A stretch of DNA of 64,000 nt from Paeniglutamicibacter sp. Y32M11. GTDB taxonomy: Bacteria > Actinomycetota > Actinomycetes > Actinomycetales > Micrococcaceae. Position numbers and translations under genes: made by a program. The first letter of the stretch is position 1. The number at the start of each line of letters is the position of its first letter. Under the pieces are notes generated by a model. The model was not told where the DNA came from and did not search any database. It worked only from the letters and a program-made list of their open reading frames with translations. Shown here one piece after another: positions 8,808 to 17,588 of the stretch. The stretch spans positions 2,542,001-2,606,000 of the forward strand of contig NZ_CP079107.1 of the NCBI RefSeq assembly GCF_019285735.1, written 5' to 3'.

Positions 8808-9443
8808 ATGAGCCAGGAAGTAACCGAATCAGCTGATCAAGCCCCGCTCAGGGCCTTGATCATCGTTGATGTTCAGAATGACTTCTGTGAGGGCGGTGCC
8901 CTGGGCATCACCGGCGGGGAGGCGGTGGCTACGGCCATTGCCACCGTGGTGCGGGAGCGCGCGGATTCATACTCAGCGGTCCTGGCAACCCAGGATTGGC
9001 ATATTGATCCGGGGCCGCACTTTTCGCCAACGCCCGACTTCATCAATTCCTGGCCCGAGCACTGCTTGGCCGCTCAGCCGGGAGCGGCACTACATCCGGC
9101 AATGGATGAGGTGGCCGGATTGATTGGACAGCGTTTCCGCAAGGGCCACTTTGCCGCCGCGTACTCGGGGTTTGAGGGCCGACTGGCAGCTGCCGACGCG
9201 CACGCCGCCGATGAATCCGGTCCACTGCTCGGCGATTGGCTCCGCGAAGCTAACGTCACCGCGGTTGACATCGTGGGTCTGGCCACCGACTACTGCGTGC
9301 GGGCCACGGCCTTGGACGCCATCGCTCAGGGATTCGACACCACCGTCATTTCCCAGCTGACAGCCGCCGTCCATGAGGAAAACGCGGCATCGGTGCTTCA
9401 AGAATTGCGTGACGCCCGGGTCACGGTCCTCTCCCTGGGCTAG
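8808..9443 (+). CDS. pncA: Nicotinamidase / isochorismatase-family amidohydrolase
   Basis: 211 residues from the ATG at 8808, with AAAGGA eight bases upstream. It deamidates nicotinamide to nicotinate, the substrate of the preceding pncB product. The catalytic Asp is in IIVDVQNDFCEGG, metal-binding residues are in TQDWHIDPGPHFS, the catalytic Lys in RKGHF, and the nucleophilic Cys in VGLATDYCVRATALDA. All active-site elements are present. Transcription should stop at the perfect hairpin at 9490-9548. Confidence 0.95.
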   Translation: MSQEVTESADQAPLRALIIVDVQNDFCEGGALGITGGEAVATAIATVVRERADSYSAVLATQDWHIDPGPHFSPTPDFINSWPEHCLAAQPGAALHPAMDEVAGLIGQRFRKGHFAAAYSGFEGRLAAADAHAADESGPLLGDWLREANVTAVDIVGLATDYCVRATALDAIAQGFDTTVISQLTAAVHEENAASVLQELRDARVTVLSLG

Positions 9444-9489
9444 TCAGTTGGGCCCCGGGTAGGCTGCCACTTCCCGTGGCTCGGACACA

Positions 9490-9548
9490 AAATGCCGCTC
9501 ACCTGTGGCGCGAGGATCACTTCGTCGCACCACAGGTGAGCGGCATTT
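9490..9548. terminator. Perfect 19-bp bidirectional terminator
   Basis: Bases 9490-9508 are the exact reverse complement of 9530-9548 (21-base loop). TTTTT follows shortly on the plus strand and a U-run is built into the far arm on the minus strand. It separates pncA (+) from the convergent helicase gene (-). Confidence 0.85.
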
Positions 9549-9559
9549 GCCGTTTTTCG

Positions 9560-11356
9560 CTACTTCTTACCGATGAACCAGCCCTGTAGCTTTGCCAGGC
9601 GCTTTTGTAGCTGCTCGGCATCGGCTTGGGCGACGGCCGGTCCCCCACAAACCTCACGCAGCTTGGTGTGAATGACCCCGTGCGGGGTGCCGGTCCGGGC
9701 ACTCCACGCCGAAACGTTTTTCGACAGTGTCGAGCGCATATCCATCAGCGCGCGGTGGTCAACCAACGGAGCGGCCTCCGGCTCCTGCGCCGTCTTGCGC
9801 ACCTTGCGCCGGGAAACCTGTTCCGCCTGGCGCTGGCGCAATAGCACCCCCACCTGTTCGGCATCCAAGAGCCCGGGAATACCCAGGAAGTCTTCCTCTT
9901 CCTCCGAACCCACGGCTCCGCCGGTCCCAAATTCGCCGCCGTCAAAGAGCACCCGGTCGAAGGAGGCGTTGGAATTCAGCGCCTCAAATTTCGCCTTGTT
10001 CAGCTCATCGCTGGCCTTTTCCTCGCGGTTGGCCTCGGCAACCAGGGCATCTTCGGGGTTGTAGTCCGGGTCCTGGAAGTGCTTCTCCGGGCGATCCAAC
10101 GCGTGGTCACGCTCGGTTTCCATCTCGTTGGCCAGAGCCATGAGCACCGGCACCGAGGGCAGGAAGATCGAGGCGACTTCGCCGCGCTTTCGGCTTCGCA
10201 CATAACGACCCACGGCCTGAGCGAAGAATAGTGGGGTGGAGGTCGACGTGGCGTACACGCCCACGCATAGCCGGGGCACGTCAACACCTTCGGACACCAT
10301 ACGAACGGCGACCATCCAGCGCGAATCCCCGGCGGAGAACGCATCGATCTTCTTGGAAGCACCGGAGTCATCGGAGAGGATGACGGTGACCTTCTCGCCA
10401 CAAATCTTCTCCAACTGCTCGGCATAGGCACGGGCGTCTTCATGGTCGGTGGCGATGACCAGGGCGCCGGCATCTGGCACGGTGCGGCGCACCTGCGTCA
10501 GCCGCTTATCCGCGGCGGCCAGCACCGAGGGGATCCAGTCTCCGGCAGGGTTCAGCGCGGTGCGCCAGGCATTGGCGGTGATGTCCTTGGTGAACCCCTC
10601 ACCAAGCTGGGCTTCCATTTCCTCACCGGCTGCCGTCTTCCAGCGCATCGAGCCGGAGTAGGCCATGAATAGCACCGGGCGCACCACGTGGTCACGCAGC
10701 GCATTGCCATAACCGTAGGTGTAATCGGCCTTGGAGCGGCGGATGCCATCGGGCCCCTCCGCATATTCAACAAAGGGAATCGCTGCGGTGTCGGAGCGGA
10801 AGGGGGTACCGGTCAGCGCCAGGCGCCGGGTGGCCGGCTCAAAGGCCTCACGGATGCCTTCGCCCCAACTCAGGGCGTCACCACCGTGGTGGATTTCATC
10901 CATGATGACCAGGGTGCGGGCGCCCTCGGTCTTGGCGCGGTGCAGCAGTGGCTTGGAGGCGACCTGCGCATAGGTCAATACGATGCCGATGTAGCCATCG
11001 CCATGGCGTCCATCGGAATTCTTGAAGTTCGGGTCCAACGCCAAACCGACGCGACCGGCGGCATCCGACCACTGCTTTTTGAGGTGGTCGGTGGGGGCAA
11101 CAACGATAATGCGGTTCACCGTTTTGGCGTCGACCAAGACCTTGGCCAGCCGGAGCGCGAAGGTGGTTTTACCTGCCCCGGGTGTTGCCACCGCCATGAA
11201 ATCGCGCGGGTTGTCGGTGAAGTACTTATCCAGGGCTTCGGCCTGCCAGGCACGCAGCTTGGGACCCGTGCCCCAGGCGGCACGTTCGGGGTACGCGGGA
11301 GGAAGACGGTCCTCCATGGGCAGCTTGTCTGCAAGTGAGAACAAGGTATCGGTCAT
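9560..11356 (-). CDS. DEAD/DEAH-box (SF2) helicase
   Basis: 598 residues with a superfamily 2 helicase core. Walker A is TPGAGKTTFALRLA (about residues 59-72), Walker B is MDEIHHGGD, motif III TGTPFRSD, and motifs V-VI are SEGVDVPRL and QAVGRYVRSR. The layout resembles RadD/type III restriction-type helicases with no fused nuclease or methylase domain visible; the last ~160 residues are helical and charged. The role is probably in DNA metabolism but is unknown. GGAGGTG just upstream supports the ATG at 11356. It lies downstream of the DUF3039 gene, separated by that gene's terminator. Confidence 0.88.
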   Translation of the reverse strand: MTDTLFSLADKLPMEDRLPPAYPERAAWGTGPKLRAWQAEALDKYFTDNPRDFMAVATPGAGKTTFALRLAKVLVDAKTVNRIIVVAPTDHLKKQWSDAAGRVGLALDPNFKNSDGRHGDGYIGIVLTYAQVASKPLLHRAKTEGARTLVIMDEIHHGGDALSWGEGIREAFEPATRRLALTGTPFRSDTAAIPFVEYAEGPDGIRRSKADYTYGYGNALRDHVVRPVLFMAYSGSMRWKTAAGEEMEAQLGEGFTKDITANAWRTALNPAGDWIPSVLAAADKRLTQVRRTVPDAGALVIATDHEDARAYAEQLEKICGEKVTVILSDDSGASKKIDAFSAGDSRWMVAVRMVSEGVDVPRLCVGVYATSTSTPLFFAQAVGRYVRSRKRGEVASIFLPSVPVLMALANEMETERDHALDRPEKHFQDPDYNPEDALVAEANREEKASDELNKAKFEALNSNASFDRVLFDGGEFGTGGAVGSEEEEDFLGIPGLLDAEQVGVLLRQRQAEQVSRRKVRKTAQEPEAAPLVDHRALMDMRSTLSKNVSAWSARTGTPHGVIHTKLREVCGGPAVAQADAEQLQKRLAKLQGWFIGKK

Positions 11357-11385
11357 GCATACACCTCCACGGCGCTAAAAACTTT

Positions 11386-11415
11386 CCCCCTTGCACACAG
11401 CTGCGCACAAGGGGG
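11386..11415 (-). terminator. Terminator of the DUF3039 gene
   Basis: CCCCCTTG (11386-11393) pairs with CAAGGGGG (11408-11415). On the minus strand the hairpin is followed by AAAGTTTTT. It lies between the DUF3039 stop and the helicase start. Confidence 0.7.
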
Positions 11416-11444
11416 TACTACTGATGAATTGCGTAGTGGAAGCC

Positions 11445-11738
11445 CTACTTTTTGGGCTTGTCGCCGCCGTTGAAGCCCTCGTAGATTTCCTTGCATTCGG
11501 GGCATACGGGGAACTTCTGCGGGTCGCGGCCCGGGATCCAGACCTTTCCGCACAGGGCGATGACGGGGTCGCCGGACAGAGCTGACTCCATGATCTTTTC
11601 CTTACGCACATAGTGCGCAAAGCGTTCGTGGTCTCCCGCCTCAACTTCCTGGGCGACCTCGGTGCGCTCGATCGTGGTGGCACCTCCGCCGGAGGTAGTG
11701 TGCGGGTCATTGCGGAACGGATCCAGGGGCATGCTCAT
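11445..11738 (-). CDS. DUF3039 domain protein
   Basis: 97 residues from the ATG at 11738, chosen because TAGACT stands seven bases upstream. The C-terminal half has a probable zinc-binding arrangement: a lone Cys in IALCGKVW, then CPECKEIY about 16 residues later, followed by a Lys-rich end. The N-terminal half is polar. The family is widespread in actinobacteria and has no established function. It has its own terminator and probably forms a single-gene unit upstream of the helicase. Confidence 0.82.
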   Translation of the reverse strand: MSMPLDPFRNDPHTTSGGGATTIERTEVAQEVEAGDHERFAHYVRKEKIMESALSGDPVIALCGKVWIPGRDPQKFPVCPECKEIYEGFNGGDKPKK

Positions 11739-11745
11739 GTCCACC

Positions 11746-11751
11746 AGTCTA
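11746..11751 (-). promoter_or_regulatory. -10 element for leaderless DUF3039 mRNA
   Basis: TAGACT (minus strand), exactly seven bases before the ATG at 11738. Confidence 0.55.
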
Positions 11752-11816
11752 ACAAGGCCGACCCCCTTTGCCAGCAGATCGGCAGCGTGCGGTAGGTCGC
11801 ATCCATCCAAAGCGCT

Positions 11817-13385
11817 CTACTTGTTGACCATCACCGCAGCCATGAGCTCCGGGGCGCGCCGATCCATCCAGCGCCCGCCGATGCGGATGCCCAGTACCAA
11901 CAAAACGCTGCCGATGACGATCCCCACCACACCAGCGAGCCAGCCCAGCAGATCATTTCCGGTGAGGTATTGCGCCAAGCCAAGCCCTGCCGCTGGAGCC
12001 AACAGCACGCCCATAACGGAGAAGGTGGCCAGCTGCACCACGGCAATGCGCGCGCCCGCCCCGGGAGGCGTCTTAAAGGGACTCTCCCCCGGCAACGGCA
12101 CCGAGTAGGTGAAGCGGGCCGAGGCCACGGAGGAAACACCGAGTCCGGTCAGCAGCGCACACAGTGAGATGCCGATGGAGGCCGGCAGCAAGTCGGCGCG
12201 GCCCAATAATACGGGCGGCAGGATTGATGCCAGGAGCGTCACCGGAAGTCCGATCACGGCGCAGGCCAGCACGCGACCGGCACGGTCATGAATCCCGCGT
12301 ACCCCGGAGAGCACATGCAAGGAGAAAGCGGTGGAGTCGTAGGAAACATCGGCGGAAATGGCGAATCCCATCAGCACACCCAGAAGCGGACCGAGCAAAA
12401 GCATGAATTCACCGCCACCGTTGAGTCCGGCGCTGAACCAGATCACTACCGGGAGCAGGGGAACCATCACGATGCTGGCCCCGTAACGGGGGTCCTTGAA
12501 CCAGTAGGTCATGGCCCGAGCGGCTACGGCACCGATGGGCGTGGAGGGAAAAATGTTAAAGGCCCCCATGCCCACGGCCTTGGTGCTGGTCTTGGCCGAA
12601 CGCGGGGATTCCATGGCCCGATGCAGTGCCCTTTCCCAGGCCCAGATCGCTGCGGCCAGATAGAGCAGGCCCAGCGCCAAGCGGCCCACCGCCAGTGCCG
12701 TATTGCCCGTGGCCACGTCACCCGGCACCGCGGCAAAAACCCCCAAGGGAGTCCAACCGAGCACCTGAGCCAGGCGTGGCAGCAAATCCGTCAGGCCGTC
12801 GATTCCCTCGGTCACTACCACCAGCAACGGACCGAGCAGCATCAGAGGAATGATCACCACGATTCCCGCGACATCTTTGAAGCGTCGCGATCCGGTGAGC
12901 TGCGCCATGGTGGTGGTGGTCAATCTGGCCAGCACCAGGCAAAACATCGCCGCTAGCACCCCGCACAAGAGGCCAGCGAGCAGCGTGAAGAGTTCTGCGC
13001 GCCAGGCGAGGAACTGGCCACTGAGCACCAGCAGCGTCAGTAGTCCGGGGATCCCGATGAATCCAGACAGCAAGAGACCGATGGCCAACTGGGGCCGCGA
13101 CATCGCGAAGGTCGTGAACCGTGCCGGATCCAAGGTCAGGTCAACACCGAAGGCTACCAGTGGGATCAGCGCCCAGCCGAGAGTGATGGCCGAGACGGCC
13201 AATACCAAGACCATCGAAATGAAGGTGGCCTCCCGATCGACCAAAAATGCCATGGCGGAGACCAGCATGCCAATCACGCCCAGGGCATAAAGTCCGGCGA
13301 GAATCACGCCAACCAGTTGCCAGGGGCTGCGCCGGAAGGAGTTGCCTAAGAGTAGGAGCTTGAGTTTTAGGAGGTATGCAACCAT
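11817..13385 (-). CDS. ABC-type exporter, membrane permease subunit
   Basis: 522 residues, very hydrophobic, with about ten to twelve predicted membrane helices and no solute-binding or ATPase motif. It is the membrane partner of the ATPase encoded immediately upstream, whose 3' end it overlaps by 19 bases. The overall form resembles large ABC-2-type exporter permeases of Gram-positive bacteria. The transported substrate (drug, lipid or peptide) cannot be deduced. The N-terminus begins with a short basic amphipathic segment, then a TM helix around residues 24-46. Confidence 0.82.
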   Translation of the reverse strand: MVAYLLKLKLLLLGNSFRRSPWQLVGVILAGLYALGVIGMLVSAMAFLVDREATFISMVLVLAVSAITLGWALIPLVAFGVDLTLDPARFTTFAMSRPQLAIGLLLSGFIGIPGLLTLLVLSGQFLAWRAELFTLLAGLLCGVLAAMFCLVLARLTTTTMAQLTGSRRFKDVAGIVVIIPLMLLGPLLVVVTEGIDGLTDLLPRLAQVLGWTPLGVFAAVPGDVATGNTALAVGRLALGLLYLAAAIWAWERALHRAMESPRSAKTSTKAVGMGAFNIFPSTPIGAVAARAMTYWFKDPRYGASIVMVPLLPVVIWFSAGLNGGGEFMLLLGPLLGVLMGFAISADVSYDSTAFSLHVLSGVRGIHDRAGRVLACAVIGLPVTLLASILPPVLLGRADLLPASIGISLCALLTGLGVSSVASARFTYSVPLPGESPFKTPPGAGARIAVVQLATFSVMGVLLAPAAGLGLAQYLTGNDLLGWLAGVVGIVIGSVLLVLGIRIGGRWMDRRAPELMAAVMVNK

Positions 13386-14146
13386 GAGAGCCCCTCGTTG
13401 TTGCCGCGGCCGCCGACCAGATCCACAAATCTGTCTTCCAGGCTCATCCCCGCGCGCACCTCGTCGACGCTGCCGGCAGCCAGCAGGTTGCCGTTGGCGA
13501 TGACAGCTACGTGGCTACACATGCGCTGAACCAGATCCATGACGTGGGAGGAGACGATGACGGTTCCGCCGTGGGCGACATAGTCGGCGAGAATCCCACG
13601 AATGTTGGCCGCCGAGACGGGGTCCACCGCTTCGAAGGGTTCATCGAGGACCAGCAACCTCGGGGAATGGATCAGGGCCGTGGCCAGGGCGATTTTTTTG
13701 GTCATGCCGGCGGAATAGTCGACGACCAATTTGCTGCCGGCATCTTCAAGGTCCAGCACGCGCAAGAGATCTTCGGTACGTTCATCCACCGTGGCTCGGT
13801 CCATGCCACGCAGCAGCCCAGCATAGGTCACCAGTTGGCGCCCCGACAGCCTGTCGAAGAGCCGCACGCCGTCCGCCAGCACACCCAGCGCCGCCTTGGC
13901 CTTGAGCGGTTGCGCCCACACATCGATGCCGTGAACCCAGATCTGCCCGGCATCCGGGCGCATCAGGCCGGTGGCCATTGACAACGTGGTGGTTTTTCCC
14001 GCTCCGTTGGGGCCCACCAGGCCAAAAAATGATCCGGTCGGAACATCGAGAGAAATGCCGTTAACGGCAACTTTTGCACCGAACCGCTTCCCGAGCTCAC
14101 GGATCGACAGGGCTGGTGCACCAGGATCTAGGTAAGAGTTGCTCAT
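13367..14146 (-). CDS. ABC transporter ATP-binding protein (export type)
   Basis: 259 residues from the ATG at 14146. Walker A is GPNGAGKTTTLSMATG, the signature region is atypical (VVDYSAGMTKKIALATAL, where LSGGQ is expected), Walker B is RLLVLDEPFEAVD, and the switch His is in VIVSSHVMDLV. The YSAGM signature is common in ABC-2 exporter ATPases. It should energise the permease encoded by the overlapping downstream gene. TAATTT lies seven bases before the ATG, so the two-gene operon is probably transcribed as a leaderless mRNA. Confidence 0.92.
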   Translation of the reverse strand: MSNSYLDPGAPALSIRELGKRFGAKVAVNGISLDVPTGSFFGLVGPNGAGKTTTLSMATGLMRPDAGQIWVHGIDVWAQPLKAKAALGVLADGVRLFDRLSGRQLVTYAGLLRGMDRATVDERTEDLLRVLDLEDAGSKLVVDYSAGMTKKIALATALIHSPRLLVLDEPFEAVDPVSAANIRGILADYVAHGGTVIVSSHVMDLVQRMCSHVAVIANGNLLAAGSVDEVRAGMSLEDRFVDLVGGRGNNEGLSWLHTS

Positions 14147-14153
14147 GCCAATG

Positions 14154-14159
14154 AAATTA
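14154..14159 (-). promoter_or_regulatory. -10 element for the ABC exporter operon
   Basis: TAATTT (minus strand), seven bases before the ATG at 14146. The rest of 14160-14377 holds no gene I can support, only a 7-bp hairpin at 14333-14358. Confidence 0.5.
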
Positions 14160-14377
14160 GCAGTCGGCACATGGTTTCGCCGTCATCCCTGCGGACTAAT
14201 TCGTTTGTCGCCACACGCGAGGGAAGCACCCAAAGGACCCCGGTTGCGCAGCAGGTATAGCCCGGCGTGGTCCCTGGCCGCGCCAAACTCCACGGGTTTC
14301 GGCCAGCTCGGCCGAGCGGTGTAAGAGAGTCCCCTGTCAGCACGGCACCTGTGACAGGCACCAAGTGGCAAAACTTA

Positions 14378-14413
14378 TGGGAGACAACTCGCGGTGTTGC
14401 GAGCTGCCTCCCA
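14378..14413 (-). terminator. Terminator of the CnoX-like gene
   Basis: On the minus strand, a 15-bp stem (two G-U pairs) with a six-base loop (14393-14398) is followed by TAAGTTTT. The G-U pairs occur only in the minus-strand RNA, fixing its direction. Confidence 0.75.
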
Positions 14414-14449
14414 TCGGTTGTGTGCGGCGGGTCCTGCCGCCGAGAATAT

Positions 14450-15376
14450 CTAGAACAGAACGCGGGCCAGCTTCTGACGCGAGGCCACAACGCGCGGATC
14501 GCCCACACCCACCACCGAATACAGTTCAACGAGGCGTGCGCGGGCCGCTTCCTTTTCGTCCCCAACATTGCGACCGATGAAGGCTACCAACCGCGCAAAG
14601 GCGTCTTCGACGTGGCCACCCACCAGATCCATGTCCGCAACATCCAACTGTCCGGCCAGATCATCGGGGTTAGCTGCCCCGGCGCTGCGGACCTGGGCCA
14701 GGTCTTTACCCTCGGTGCGGATCAGCAGACGGACCTGGTTCAGGCCGATGGAGGCTTCATTGTCATTCGGCTTTTCGTTCAGCGCCTGCTTATAGGCGTT
14801 CTCGGCACCAATCAGGTCCCCGGCTTCCAGCGCGTCAAGAGCTGCCTGATGCAGTGGGGGCAGTGCCACCGGTGCCGCCGTGGCAGCCGTGGTTCCCAGC
14901 GGCGGGATGGTTCCGGCGACCCCATGCTGCACGCCCAGGGACATCAGTTCGTCGATCAGTGACTGGATCTGCGCTTGTTCGGCACCACCCTGGAAGAGGG
15001 GAACGGGCTGGCCATTGATCAGTGCGACAACCGCGGGCACCTGGGTGAGCTGGAACGCCTGCGCAATGGCGGGTTCCTTTTCCGCATCCACAGTTGCCAG
15101 CGCCAGCGCGCCGCCCTTGGCATCGACCAGCGTTGCCAACAGTCCGTCTAGTTGCACGGAACCCGGCGAACGTGGGTTACCGAGAGAAACGATGACCGGA
15201 ACTTGGTTGGACAGGGCAACAATTTCCGGGAAGAGCGCCTGATCAACGGCGCGGACCCAGGTGGGTGCGCCCTCGGCGATCGGTGCGGCAGGCTCGGGCG
15301 TTGCTGCCTTGAGGGCAGCCAGATCAATGGCGCCGCGGGAGGACGGAGGCGTGGGTTCAGGCATGCTGGTGGTCAT
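14450..15376 (-). CDS. cnoX: Thioredoxin-fold/TPR co-chaperone, CnoX (YbbN)-like
   Basis: 308 residues. The N-terminal ~150 residues form a thioredoxin fold (FPEIVALSNQVPVIVSLG to FQGGAEQAQIQSLIDELM). The usual CxxC redox site is replaced by SPGS, so thiol-disulfide exchange is unlikely. The C-terminal half is helical TPR-like (ALDALEAGDLIGAENAYKQAL). In E. coli CnoX is a holdase that passes clients to chaperonins. M. tuberculosis has a thioredoxin-like gene in a comparable place (recalled as Rv1324). TAAAGT lies six bases before the ATG, and a terminator follows, so it is a single-gene unit. Confidence 0.87.
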   Translation of the reverse strand: MTTSMPEPTPPSSRGAIDLAALKAATPEPAAPIAEGAPTWVRAVDQALFPEIVALSNQVPVIVSLGNPRSPGSVQLDGLLATLVDAKGGALALATVDAEKEPAIAQAFQLTQVPAVVALINGQPVPLFQGGAEQAQIQSLIDELMSLGVQHGVAGTIPPLGTTAATAAPVALPPLHQAALDALEAGDLIGAENAYKQALNEKPNDNEASIGLNQVRLLIRTEGKDLAQVRSAGAANPDDLAGQLDVADMDLVGGHVEDAFARLVAFIGRNVGDEKEAARARLVELYSVVGVGDPRVVASRQKLARVLF

Positions 15377-15382
15377 CCCTCT

Positions 15383-15388
15383 ACTTTA
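15383..15388 (-). promoter_or_regulatory. -10 element upstream of the CnoX-like gene
   Basis: TAAAGT (minus strand), six bases before the ATG at 15376. The intervening AGAGGG could instead act as a weak ribosome-binding site. Confidence 0.4.
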
Positions 15389-15470
15389 GGCCCGCACGGG
15401 CCACGAGGAAAACTCGTACGCTGCCCGCTGACAAGCTGAGCCGAGGCACCCCGGGCGCACGGCACAAAAA

Positions 15471-15524
15471 GGCGTGGTGGCCTTCGGTACGGGTTCCGTT
15501 CCCCTTACCAATTGCCACCACGCC
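15471..15524 (-). terminator. Terminator of the 15.6-17.4 kb membrane protein gene
   Basis: GGCGTGGTGGC (15471-15481) pairs exactly with 15514-15524. On the minus strand TTTTT follows the hairpin directly. Confidence 0.75.
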
Positions 15525-15591
15525 ATTTCTTCGCTGGCTCCTCGATCCGACCTGTGGGGTGACCCGCTGATCGATCAAGGCGCCACTGGTA

Positions 15592-17436
15592 CTACTTCAG
15601 GAGCTTCGCACCCTTGGTAATGACCTCGGCAGCGACCACCGAGACCTTGTCCTTTGAATCGGCTGCCGGGATGTAAACAAGCATCGGCTCGCCGTAGGTA
15701 ATCTCGATGCCCTTCTTGGTGTCCTTGGCATCAACGATCTTCGAGGTCACCGCGTCAAGGCCGATGGTACCGCCGTCTTCCTTCGGCTTCGCGGTGGTCA
15801 CCGAGGTGAAGTTACCCGATACCAAGGCGCCACCGTCTGGGGTGGAAATCACGACGGTATCGTTGTTGTTTACCGTGCGCTTGAAGCTGATCTTTCCGTC
15901 CTTGTTGCCGCTGACCAAGGCGTTCTGGTCCTTGGTGTTCAGCGTCAGGAAGGCGTTCTCGGCGAAGTTGTCGGCGTATTTAGACTTCTCATCGTCCATG
16001 AATTCGGCCAGACGGGTGAGCGCCGTTTTTGGCGTCATCTTCAGATCCTTGGCATCATCCTTCAGCGACTTCACCGATGGATCACCCACACCGATGCCTG
16101 GGAACGTGGATCCGGGCAGCATCTGGGTGGCGAAGGCGACCTGGTAGTTATCGCGCGCGCTCTTCTGGGTCAACGTGATGACGCTCGGGATCGTTGAAGC
16201 GGCCGAGTCCTTGGCGGTGACCACCATGATGGAGCGCGGGAAGTGAGCGCCGTCGTCGGTGGGGACTGCCGCGGAGCGAATCACCGTGGTGTCGATGGCG
16301 GAGGGGCCATCAATCTTCACTCCGTCGTTGCGCAGCTTGTAGTTTTGCGTGCGCAGGGTCTTCAGAGCCGCGGTGGTGCGGTCATCAAGGTCAGCAGCCT
16401 TCTTGGACTTATCGGCCTTCGCCACGGAGGTAGAGACCTCACCGAGAATTCGCTCGAGCTGATCCTGGAGGACCACCGGGTAAACCTCGGGTGCTTCCTC
16501 GCTGGGTGTGGCCGCGGCGCTTACGGACGACGAAGCGCTCTCGGAAGGGGTGGCGCTGGCGGCCATGGCCGGACCGGCGGGAAGGATGGCGAGGGACAGA
16601 ACCGATGCTGCGGCAACCATCTTCGCCACGGTGTTCGGAGAACCGGGTTCGTTCTTCGGCTTGATTGGTGTTTCGGTGACGCCGGCAGCCGCGGTGGGAA
16701 GCGAACCGGTGGCCGTGGCCGCCGCGGTGTCAACGGAACGACGTCCGCCACCGGTGGAGCCGCCACGAGGCGCGGTACGTACAGCGGCCAGAGCGATACC
16801 AATGATCAGGAGCAGCGCACCGGAAATGATCAGTGGCATCGAGAACGGGGTGGCGGTGTCGCCGGGCCACGAGGCCGTGATCTGCGTCGGCGCTGCGGCC
16901 TTGCCATCGGCGGCCAGCAGCAGCGTCCACGAACCCGCATCGGGGTTGGTCCAGCGGTAGCTCATCGTCTTGTCTGCGTTTTCCGTGCTCTGAACGATAT
17001 CTGCCTTGGCCGGGTTCGGGACCGTGGCTTCACCGGTCTTCGAGCTGACGTCGAATTCCATGGTCTCGGCGTTGATACCACTGATGCTGGTGTGAGCTGC
17101 CTTGCCCACCCATGCCTGTGCATCGGCCGAACGCACCAGCGAGGCAGTGAATTTGCCATCGGAGGTGATGGTGATATCCGTCGGGTGAGCCCCCACGGAA
17201 CCGATCCCTGCCTCGAGGAGGGTGACGGGGGCATCGGCCGGAGCCGCGGCAACGGAAGCGGTCAGCGTCTCGGGCGGAGCCCAAATAGTACGCTGACCGA
17301 TCCCTGCCACCAGGGCAGCCAGCCCAAGAATGATAGCGATCGCTGAAAAGATCTTTCGCACAATTACACCTAACGGAAGGGGGGGTCGAAATTCGGCCAC
17401 TGCTACACCTGCCGCAGCCAAAACCACGGCGAGCAC
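15592..17436 (-). CDS. Exported/membrane protein of unknown function
   Basis: 614 residues from a GTG at 17436, chosen because TAGACT lies six bases upstream; a GTG at 17361 (589 residues, more classical basic N-terminus) is the alternative. The layout is: N-terminal TM helix (FSAIAIILGLAALVAGIG), an extracytoplasmic domain of ~150 residues, a second TM (PLIISGALLLIIGIALAA), a Thr/Ala/Gly-rich cytoplasmic loop, a third TM ending PAGPAMAASA, a Ser/Ala-rich spacer, and a large beta-rich C-terminal domain of ~270 residues. No enzyme motif is recognised. It is divergent from the AI-2E permease gene, and the shared intergenic region suggests co-control, which is inference. Confidence 0.8.
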   Translation of the reverse strand: MLAVVLAAAGVAVAEFRPPLPLGVIVRKIFSAIAIILGLAALVAGIGQRTIWAPPETLTASVAAAPADAPVTLLEAGIGSVGAHPTDITITSDGKFTASLVRSADAQAWVGKAAHTSISGINAETMEFDVSSKTGEATVPNPAKADIVQSTENADKTMSYRWTNPDAGSWTLLLAADGKAAAPTQITASWPGDTATPFSMPLIISGALLLIIGIALAAVRTAPRGGSTGGGRRSVDTAAATATGSLPTAAAGVTETPIKPKNEPGSPNTVAKMVAAASVLSLAILPAGPAMAASATPSESASSSVSAAATPSEEAPEVYPVVLQDQLERILGEVSTSVAKADKSKKAADLDDRTTAALKTLRTQNYKLRNDGVKIDGPSAIDTTVIRSAAVPTDDGAHFPRSIMVVTAKDSAASTIPSVITLTQKSARDNYQVAFATQMLPGSTFPGIGVGDPSVKSLKDDAKDLKMTPKTALTRLAEFMDDEKSKYADNFAENAFLTLNTKDQNALVSGNKDGKISFKRTVNNNDTVVISTPDGGALVSGNFTSVTTAKPKEDGGTIGLDAVTSKIVDAKDTKKGIEITYGEPMLVYIPAADSKDKVSVVAAEVITKGAKLLK

Positions 17437-17442
17437 GTTTCA

Positions 17443-17448
17443 AGTCTA
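17443..17448 (-). promoter_or_regulatory. -10 element for the membrane protein gene
   Basis: TAGACT (minus strand), six bases before the GTG at 17436. Confidence 0.45.
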
Positions 17449-17575
17449 ACGAGTGTGACCGATTTCGGGTTCCTAGATGTGCGTAGTAACACGCCCGGAG
17501 GGGACGTGTCCTTCACCATGTCCGCAACCTACGGCTCCGCGACGAAAGAATGGTGCCAGCTGGTCCCCGGCGTAC

Positions 17576-17581
17576 TAGTCT
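17576..17581 (+). promoter_or_regulatory. -10 element for leaderless AI-2E permease mRNA
   Basis: TAGTCT, seven bases before the GTG at 17589. It forms a divergent pair with the -10 at 17443-17448. Confidence 0.5.
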
Positions 17582-17588
17582 CGAATTT

